43,574 bases of DNA from a virus. Each line of letters starts with the position of its first letter. Position 1 is the stretch's first letter. The position numbers and the translations under genes are program-made. Of this stretch, positions 39,522-43,574 are shown piece by piece. The notes under the pieces were generated by a model. It saw only the letters and a list, made by a program, of their open reading frames with translations, was not told the DNA's origin and did not search any database. The stretch is from IMG/VR virus record IMGVR_UViG_3300048597_000098, positions 1-43,574 of that record; one strand, written 5' to 3'.

Positions 39522-39564
39522 CCTCCCCCACTACACTTAACGTTGCACCCAGATCCGGGGGAGG
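39522..39564. other. Weak hairpin with terminator-like stem
   Basis: CCTCCCCC (39522-39529) and GGGGGAGG (39557-39564) with a 27-base loop; AAAAAAA and CTTTT follow at about 39585-39596. The stem uses the same GGGGGAGG word as the SSB and coat terminators. The loop is long, so function is uncertain. The rest of 39306-39680 holds no supported gene. Confidence 0.35.
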
Positions 39565-39605
39565 GGCCGCTTATCAGGATAGGGCAAAAAAACTTTTCAA
39601 CCGCG

Positions 39606-39634
39606 CTTGACTAGTTGACTAGGAAGCGCATTAT
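39606..39634 (+). promoter_or_regulatory. Candidate promoter with tandem TTGACTAG
   Basis: CTTGAC (39606-39611), N17, CATTAT (39629-39634). TTGACTAG is present twice in tandem (39607-39614, 39615-39622), and once at 38616-38623. GCGCTT/AAGCGC arms (39603-39608, 39624-39629) flank the tandem copies. It would transcribe the 39681 gene and those following. Confidence 0.48.
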
Positions 39635-39680
39635 TCACCCAGCCGATTCGCTGATGGATTGGCTTAGAGGAGCAAGTGAT

Positions 39681-40331
39681 ATGAACAAAGCACCTTACTC
39701 TTTCCCGGAACGCTCGCGCGCAGGCATGATTCGTGCAATCGAGCGCATCGCCAGCCCTTATTATGAGCGCCACACGGGCAGATTCCTGTTTTCGTGGAAC
39801 GTCAAGCTAGGCTATGGCTCGCGATACAACAGCGCCGCCGTCCTGAATCAGTATGCTGATTCGCCGCTTGACTCGGCACTTGACGACGCCTGGCAGGAGG
39901 AATTGGAATCGAATCAGTATCGTTTCGATTGGCTTGTCGAAGTTATGCGCCGCGAGGTGGAAGATTATTCGACGTATCCCGGCACCGACCAAGGCGCCTT
40001 TGAGTTCGCTTTCTGCGGCCGCCAAGGAGGTCACATGTGCCTAGTGTCAGCTTTCGGGCAGGACATGACTGGTGACATTGACGACTTTTGCGCTGCGCTC
40101 GCTGATCCTGAGGAAACGCCGTTTTCTGACTTGCGGCGCCTTTACCGCGCTCTTGTGTGTATGGAGCAGGACTTCTCCCCGTCAAAGGTGCTAGGCGCCT
40201 ATTGCTACGCGCTCGCGTTTCAGCGGTCGCAATGGGAGGAGGAACGGCGCGAGGAGCGCAAAGCGGCTAACGCTGCCACCGCGGCCGAATATGTTGCTTC
40301 CCGCCCCGATATGTATGGAGTCGAAGCATGA
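39681..40331 (+). CDS. Hypothetical 216-residue protein
   Basis: 216 residues. The first half has a mixed fold with many Tyr and Arg (YYERHTGRFLFSWNVKLGYG), the middle is acidic (DSALDDAWQEELESNQYRFD), and a strongly charged helix is near the end (WEEERREERKAANAATAAEY). GAGGAG lies eight bases before ATG 39681. No family recognised. It is the largest gene of the right-hand cluster and may be a host-takeover protein, by position only. Confidence 0.65.
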   Translation: MNKAPYSFPERSRAGMIRAIERIASPYYERHTGRFLFSWNVKLGYGSRYNSAAVLNQYADSPLDSALDDAWQEELESNQYRFDWLVEVMRREVEDYSTYPGTDQGAFEFAFCGRQGGHMCLVSAFGQDMTGDIDDFCAALADPEETPFSDLRRLYRALVCMEQDFSPSKVLGAYCYALAFQRSQWEEERREERKAANAATAAEYVASRPDMYGVEA

Positions 40332-40426
40332 CTCGCCCCGATCATCGCCAGTCTCGCAAGGCCTGGCAACTGGCTCGCAAGAACGCGCGCCGTGTCCGAC
40401 ACTCAAACCGTTGGGAGTTTGTATAA
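40328..40426 (+). CDS. 32-residue basic peptide
   Basis: ATG 40328 overlaps the preceding TGA, and the TAA at 40424-40426 overlaps the next ATG. The product MTRPDHRQSRKAWQLARKNA-RRVRHSNRWEFV is strongly basic, with a likely amphipathic helix, so RNA or DNA binding is possible. Overlaps on both sides support it. Confidence 0.5.
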   Translation: MTRPDHRQSRKAWQLARKNARRVRHSNRWEFV

Positions 40427-40806
40427 TGAACCGCAAGGAATCACTCGCCTGCATCGCCGCTGTTTTCAGCGCCATTGACGGGCCGCAGGACGGCTTTTCA
40501 ACTGTCCGAGACATCCTCTATCGGCTCAACCTGGAAAGCGAGAAACAGCACCGCCGCGGCCGCTATGGCGTGGCAGGCTTGACCGTCCCGCAGGCGGCAA
40601 AGCTCTCTACCATCTGGCACATTGCGCAGGGACTGGAAAAGCCGGATCGTTGGACAATCGACGACATCAACTCTGTCCGGCTGGAAGCCCTCAAGGCGCA
40701 AGCCTATGCGAAGCGACACCGCGCGGAGTTTCTGGCGGCCTTCGAGTCGGCCGGCTATTCCGTCGCGGACGTTCTGGCGCTGGATTATGCGGAGTTGATG
40801 AAATGA
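40426..40806 (+). CDS. Hypothetical protein
   Basis: 126 residues, helical with a possible winged-helix or HTH middle (GFSTVRDILYRLNLESEKQH, TVPQAAKLSTIWHIAQGLEK). ATG 40426 is coupled to the basic peptide (TAATG). Function unknown. Confidence 0.65.
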   Translation: MNRKESLACIAAVFSAIDGPQDGFSTVRDILYRLNLESEKQHRRGRYGVAGLTVPQAAKLSTIWHIAQGLEKPDRWTIDDINSVRLEALKAQAYAKRHRAEFLAAFESAGYSVADVLALDYAELMK

Positions 40807-41243
40807 CCGATCACCTGTCAGACATTCGCAGCGGCCTTGTCAGCCGCACAAACGTCATAGGGCTGCGGAAAGCCCTCAATGCGGAGGCGAGGCGCTACCA
40901 GCGTCTCAGCGTGTCCAGCACGGCCCCCAAGATCAGCGGCGAAGCCTTGGCGGCCTGCGAACACGCCCGAGCGGAGTTCCGACCGCGCGTGTCTCAGGAC
41001 TTGCACGATAGCGGCCTGAAGCTGCTGCGGTCGCCGCGATATCGCAAGCGCCTGGCGCCGGTAGCTGACATTATCGCCGGGATCGAATCGTTTCATCTTG
41101 TCTCTTATGACGCTTTGGGGCGATACGGGGACTACCATGTTCCGGTTTACAAGGCAGTCAGCCCGGCCGGCTCCTTCCTGTTTCGCAACATCCCTTGGCA
41201 ATCCGGCGGCGACGGCCCCGAAATCTTGAAGGTGACACGCTGA
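40803..41243 (+). CDS. Hypothetical protein
   Basis: 146 residues: helical N-terminus (VIGLRKALNAEARRYQRLSV) and a mixed C-terminal part with YDALGRYGDYHVPVYKAVSP. ATG 40803 overlaps the preceding stop, and its TGA overlaps the next ATG. No recognised family. Confidence 0.62.
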   Translation: MTDHLSDIRSGLVSRTNVIGLRKALNAEARRYQRLSVSSTAPKISGEALAACEHARAEFRPRVSQDLHDSGLKLLRSPRYRKRLAPVADIIAGIESFHLVSYDALGRYGDYHVPVYKAVSPAGSFLFRNIPWQSGGDGPEILKVTR

Positions 41244-41566
41244 TGACACTACCCCGCAACATCGGCTATTCCAGCGCCGGCATTGACCTTTCGTTTCGGC
41301 TCAATGGCGTCGGGGTGATGCTGTCAATCGACGACTTGCACGGCCCTGGCGGAGGCTTGGCGTCATGGTTCAACGATTGCCGGGAATTCGGCGCCAAGGT
41401 TCGCAACTTCTCGCCCAGCTTCAACGCCGCTGTTGGCGACCTGCATCACTCCCGCCCTCATCACAAAGCCACCTCCTATGACACGTGGGAGACGCTGGCG
41501 GCGAGGGTGCAGGCAGGCTTGCGACACGCCGCGAACAATACCGCTTTCATCGAGGAGCATAACTAA
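41243..41566 (+). CDS. Hypothetical protein, MTLPR start
   Basis: 107 residues: MTLPRNIGYSSAGIDLSFRL, then VGVMLSIDDLHGPGGG, HHSRPHHKATSYDTWETL. The His-rich HHSRPHH could bind metal. It shares the first five residues, and 16 of 18 bases, with the gene at 42075. Not recognised. Confidence 0.62.
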   Translation: MTLPRNIGYSSAGIDLSFRLNGVGVMLSIDDLHGPGGGLASWFNDCREFGAKVRNFSPSFNAAVGDLHHSRPHHKATSYDTWETLAARVQAGLRHAANNTAFIEEHN

Positions 41567-42078
41567 TGCCTTACGAAATCAAGAACCGCTTTACTGGCGC
41601 CACCATCTACACGGCCGCGGCTGACACGCAACGCGCCGCTATTTTGGAAGCGGCAGCGAGCCGGGCCGACCTGAGCCGGGCCGACCTGAGCCGGGCCGAC
41701 CTGAGCCGGGCCGACCTGAGCCGGGCCGACCTGAGCCGGGCCGACCTGAGCAGGGCCAACCTGAGCAGGGCCAACCTGAGCGGGGCCAACCTGAGCGAGG
41801 CCAACCTGAGCGAGGCCAACCTGAGCGGGGCCAACCTGAGCGGGGTCAAAATTGGTGCTTACGTCGTCGCCCGCAAAGTGGCGCAGTTGCGCCGTGATGA
41901 CGGTTACGAGTTTTTTGGCTTTGCCTTGCGGGACGGCGGGTTGCTGATCCGGGCCGGATGCCAGACGCGCCTGGTAGACGATTACCGCGCGCATGTCGCC
42001 GCCGACTATCCCGGCACTCCGAAAGCGGCCGAGACACTGGCAATCCTGGACTTCATCGAAAAGAGGGCTTCAACATGA
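41566..42078 (+). CDS. Pentapeptide-repeat protein
   Basis: 170 residues. Residues 34-93 are twelve consecutive A(D/N)LSx pentapeptides, which should form a short right-handed beta-helix. Other members of this superfamily mimic DNA (gyrase inhibitors) or serve as interaction modules. The C-terminal ~75 residues (VARKVAQLRRDDGYEFFGFA, then IRAGCQTRLVDDYRAHVAAD, TLAILDFIEKRAS) form a conserved domain seen in phage pentapeptide proteins. ATG 41566 overlaps the preceding stop by one base. Confidence 0.85.
   Translation: MPYEIKNRFTGATIYTAAADTQRAAILEAAASRADLSRADLSRADLSRADLSRADLSRADLSRANLSRANLSGANLSEANLSEANLSGANLSGVKIGAYVVARKVAQLRRDDGYEFFGFALRDGGLLIRAGCQTRLVDDYRAHVAADYPGTPKAAETLAILDFIEKRAST
41665..41844 (+). 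repeat. Tandem array of 15-base units
   Basis: Twelve 15-base units encode the pentapeptides. The first six are identical (GCCGACCTGAGCCGG), the later ones differ by one or a few bases. This points to recent expansion by slippage or unequal exchange. Confidence 0.92.
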
Positions 42079-42398
42079 CACTCCCCCGCGACACATTCCG
42101 CCACATCTACGGCCGGAAGGAAAAGGCTGATCCCGGTCAAGTGCGCTTGCTCGAACGATGGCTGCGCGACACTCTCGCCAGCCTGCCCGGCGAAGGCCCC
42201 TGGACGACACGCGATTTCATCGCCGCGTTGGGGATGGACAGCGAACCGACGCTGGCCAAGACACAATTCAGCCGCGCCTTGTATCATCTTCGCCAGACGG
42301 GCAAAATCGAGGATTGTTACAGCATCGACAACAGCCGCCGCTATATGGGCAACCCGCTCATTCTCTGGCGCCGGCCTATCAATGAAGGGATATTTTGA
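42075..42398 (+). CDS. Hypothetical protein, winged-helix-like
   Basis: 107 residues: MTLPRDTFRHIYGRKEKADP, then LERWLRDTLASLPGEGPWTT, RDFIAALGM, KTQFSRALYHLRQTGKIEDC. The last part is a typical winged-helix helix-wing run (FSRALYHLRQTGKIED), so DNA binding is plausible. ATG 42075 overlaps the preceding stop. Confidence 0.65.
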   Translation: MTLPRDTFRHIYGRKEKADPGQVRLLERWLRDTLASLPGEGPWTTRDFIAALGMDSEPTLAKTQFSRALYHLRQTGKIEDCYSIDNSRRYMGNPLILWRRPINEGIF

Positions 42399-42399
42399 G

Positions 42400-42576
42400 A
42401 TGAGCCGCAAAACCGCGCCTTACGGCACGTATCGGGATTACCCCACAATCAACATCTATCGGCGCGATACCGGCGAATATGTATGCAGCACAAACTGGGC
42501 CAGAACCTGCAAAGAAGCATTGTGGCAGTTTGCTGACACTGACGCGCCCAAGTTTCGCGCGAGGTTTGCCAAGTGA
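42400..42576 (+). CDS. Hypothetical protein
   Basis: 58 residues: MSRKTAPYGTYRDYPTINIY, then RRDTGEYVCSTNWARTCKEA, rich in Arg and Tyr. Start ATG 42400 is preferred as AAGGGA lies about nine bases upstream; ATG 42382 has no such site. Not recognised. Confidence 0.62.
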   Translation: MSRKTAPYGTYRDYPTINIYRRDTGEYVCSTNWARTCKEALWQFADTDAPKFRARFAK

Positions 42577-42722
42577 CCCCGCTAGCCATCACCGGCATTG
42601 CCTGGTTCACTGTCTGCCTTATGGCAATCGGGTGCGCTGGGTCGCCGCTTGCCCGCAAGATCCTGCTGCCCGTTCTGGGGGCGGGGTCGATGCTTCTCAT
42701 TCTTTTGGAGAAAGGGATTTAA
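42573..42722 (+). CDS. 49-residue two-span membrane protein
   Basis: GTG 42573 overlaps the previous stop (GTGA) and reads to TAA 42720-42722. Two hydrophobic segments (LAITGIAWFTVCLMAIGC and ILLPVLGAGSMLLILL) flank a basic loop (SPLARK). It could be a membrane-acting early protein such as a superinfection-exclusion peptide; that is speculation. Confidence 0.6.
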   Translation: MTPLAITGIAWFTVCLMAIGCAGSPLARKILLPVLGAGSMLLILLEKGI

Positions 42723-42724
42723 TT

Positions 42725-43183
42725 ATGGCTGTTCGCCTTCGATCCCGCCTGCCGGTCTTTTACAAGACAGACTCCAGTTACGCCGCGTTCGTGAGCGCCT
42801 GCAAGCGAGCGGGACCGCGTAACCTGGTGGCGGAGATATTGGACCCTCTGAGGATCGCCAGAGATACGGCGCCGGCTGATGTGCAAGCCGCCATAAGGGG
42901 TTTTCAGCGCCGGCCGTGGTATAGCGCCGCGGAACTGGCGCGGCTATGGCCCCTTATCAGCATCGGGATCGCCAGCAAGCACCGGGGGTCAGCGCCAAGC
43001 CCTGCCAGCGTTCACAAGCGCCTTATCGAGTGCGGCCTGCCTCGCCTGCAAAAGTGGGACGGCTCCACACAGTTCATGTTCAATGGCAAGCCCCAGGATT
43101 TTTTTATCGTTGCAGACGTATGGAAAATCGCCGGGCGCCGTTGGACCCAAGCGGATTTTGACCGTGTTATGGTAGGAGAATAG
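42725..43183 (+). CDS. Hypothetical basic protein
   Basis: 152 residues, basic: MAVRLRSRLPVFYKTDSSYA, then AAIRGFQRRPWYSAAELARL, SPASVHKRLIECGLPRLQKW, FIVADVWKIAGRRWTQADFD. The middle looks like an HTH with a basic recognition helix. AAAGGG lies upstream of ATG 42725. Not recognised. Confidence 0.62.
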   Translation: MAVRLRSRLPVFYKTDSSYAAFVSACKRAGPRNLVAEILDPLRIARDTAPADVQAAIRGFQRRPWYSAAELARLWPLISIGIASKHRGSAPSPASVHKRLIECGLPRLQKWDGSTQFMFNGKPQDFFIVADVWKIAGRRWTQADFDRVMVGE

Positions 43184-43184
43184 T

Positions 43185-43502
43185 ATGGCCAAGTTCAAAC
43201 CGGCTACGGCCGAGGAGCATTTGCAGGCGCTCTATGTGGCCGGTGAGGATTGGGCGCAGGACGCGCTAGAGGCGGTGCAGGCAGTTGACAATGCTTGGGA
43301 AGCTATCGACCTTATGGCCGACCTTCGCAGGCTGCTGGAACTGGGCGACCATACCGATTCTTGCGTTATTCTGGCGGAAGTCGAAAAGCGGCTTTGTCGT
43401 ATTGGTGATCTGACAATCGAGCGCGACCGCTTGACCGAGCGAGTCGATGACTTGGAAAGCGACTTAGAGTCGTTTTACGCGGCTCAAAAGGCCGACACTT
43501 GA
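43185..43502 (+). CDS. Hypothetical helical protein
   Basis: 105 residues, acidic and helical, with a C-terminal coiled coil (LTIERDRLTERVDDLESDLE). ATG 43185 lies two bases after the preceding stop, with GTAGGAGAA upstream. Its TGA overlaps the -35 box of the candidate promoter at the end of the window. Confidence 0.66.
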   Translation: MAKFKPATAEEHLQALYVAGEDWAQDALEAVQAVDNAWEAIDLMADLRRLLELGDHTDSCVILAEVEKRLCRIGDLTIERDRLTERVDDLESDLESFYAAQKADT

Positions 43503-43527
43503 CACCTAACCCATAATCGGCGGATAT
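43498..43527 (+). promoter_or_regulatory. Candidate promoter toward the right end
   Basis: CTTGAC at 43498-43503 (TTGACA at 43499) and GGATAT at 43522-43527, spacing 18. It reads off the end of the window. If the genome is circular or circularly permuted, it would drive the replication operon starting at 57 through a structured leader. Confidence 0.45.
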
Positions 43528-43539
43528 TCCCGGCCATCC

Positions 43540-43574
43540 CCGCCCGCGACGGGGCTAGAGCCGGTCGCCTGGTC
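43540..43574. other. Right-end hairpin and inverted complement
   Basis: CCCCG and CGGGG pair around CCCGCGA (about 43538-43554). GAGCCGGTCGCC at 43558-43569 is the exact reverse complement of bases 17-28. Bases 43503-43574 hold no gene. Confidence 0.45.

Noticed and set aside
41665-41844. Possible CRISPR array
   Set aside because: Units are contiguous 15-base coding repeats without spacers.
41563-41994. Minus-strand frame with repeated GPAQV units
   Set aside because: It is the reverse reading of the 15-base pentapeptide repeats.
1-43574. tRNA genes, integrase, repressor, attachment site
   Set aside because: I searched by eye for conserved arms, tyrosine or serine recombinase motifs and repressor-type genes and found none that I could support.

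Overview
The window looks like an almost complete, possibly complete, genome of a tailed bacteriophage with a P22-like (podovirus-type) head and DNA-injection machinery. It is gene-dense and visibly GC-rich. Genes commonly overlap by 1-4 bases at stop/start junctions (ATGA, TGATG, GTGA). Several intergenic gaps carry CTTGAC-type -35 boxes, the form preferred by alphaproteobacterial housekeeping sigma factors, so an alphaproteobacterial host is the best guess; this is inference. I see no integrase, excisionase, CI/Cro-type repressor, phage RNA polymerase, tRNA or CRISPR, so a virulent phage using host RNA polymerase fits best.

Layout. (1) 57-10998, plus strand: DNA replication and recombination. 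A primase-polymerase/helicase fusion is followed by an SNF2-type helicase bracketed by two HNH endonuclease genes, an HTH protein, an acidic AT-hook-like protein, a RecB/Cas4-like Fe-S nuclease (DUF2800 type), an Enc34-type ssDNA-binding protein, a family A DNA polymerase with proofreading domain, a RuvC-like resolvase and a DNA methyltransferase. (2) 11070-14927, plus strand: small accessory genes, including a second methyltransferase-like protein, Zn-ribbon proteins, an Ead/Ea22-like protein and a 74-residue stand-alone GGQ (release-factor) domain. (3) 14961-38341, minus strand: one long late operon transcribed leftwards. It begins with tiny genes, a candidate small terminase and an Acb2/Tad1-like anti-defence sponge. 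Then come large terminase, portal, scaffold, P22-type coat, a fibre plus SGNH esterase module, P22 gp4-like and gp10-like connector proteins, further fibre/tail proteins, a GNAT-like protein, ejection proteins, and a lysis block (SAR endolysin, holin candidates, overlapping Rz/Rz1-type spanins) into which a metallophosphoesterase and a DUF3310 gene are inserted. (4) 38342-38686: divergent control region with repeated CTTTACTAC elements next to both promoters. (5) 38687-43502, plus strand: mostly unrecognised small genes, including a pentapeptide-repeat protein with near-perfect 15-base tandem repeats, interrupted at 39306-39680 by a gene-free segment with two strong inverted repeats.

The two ends of the window share a 12-base inverted complement. 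The last gene's stop codon overlaps a good rightward -35 box, which would feed into the replication operon if the molecule is circular or terminally permuted. The phage is therefore mosaic: a replication block of the kind known from Enc34/chi-like siphoviruses is joined to a P22-like morphogenesis block. The most interesting items are the mini release-factor domain, the Acb2/Tad1-like protein, the divergent control region, the inverted repeats at 39332-39504, and several micro-genes (23-53 codons) that are easily missed.
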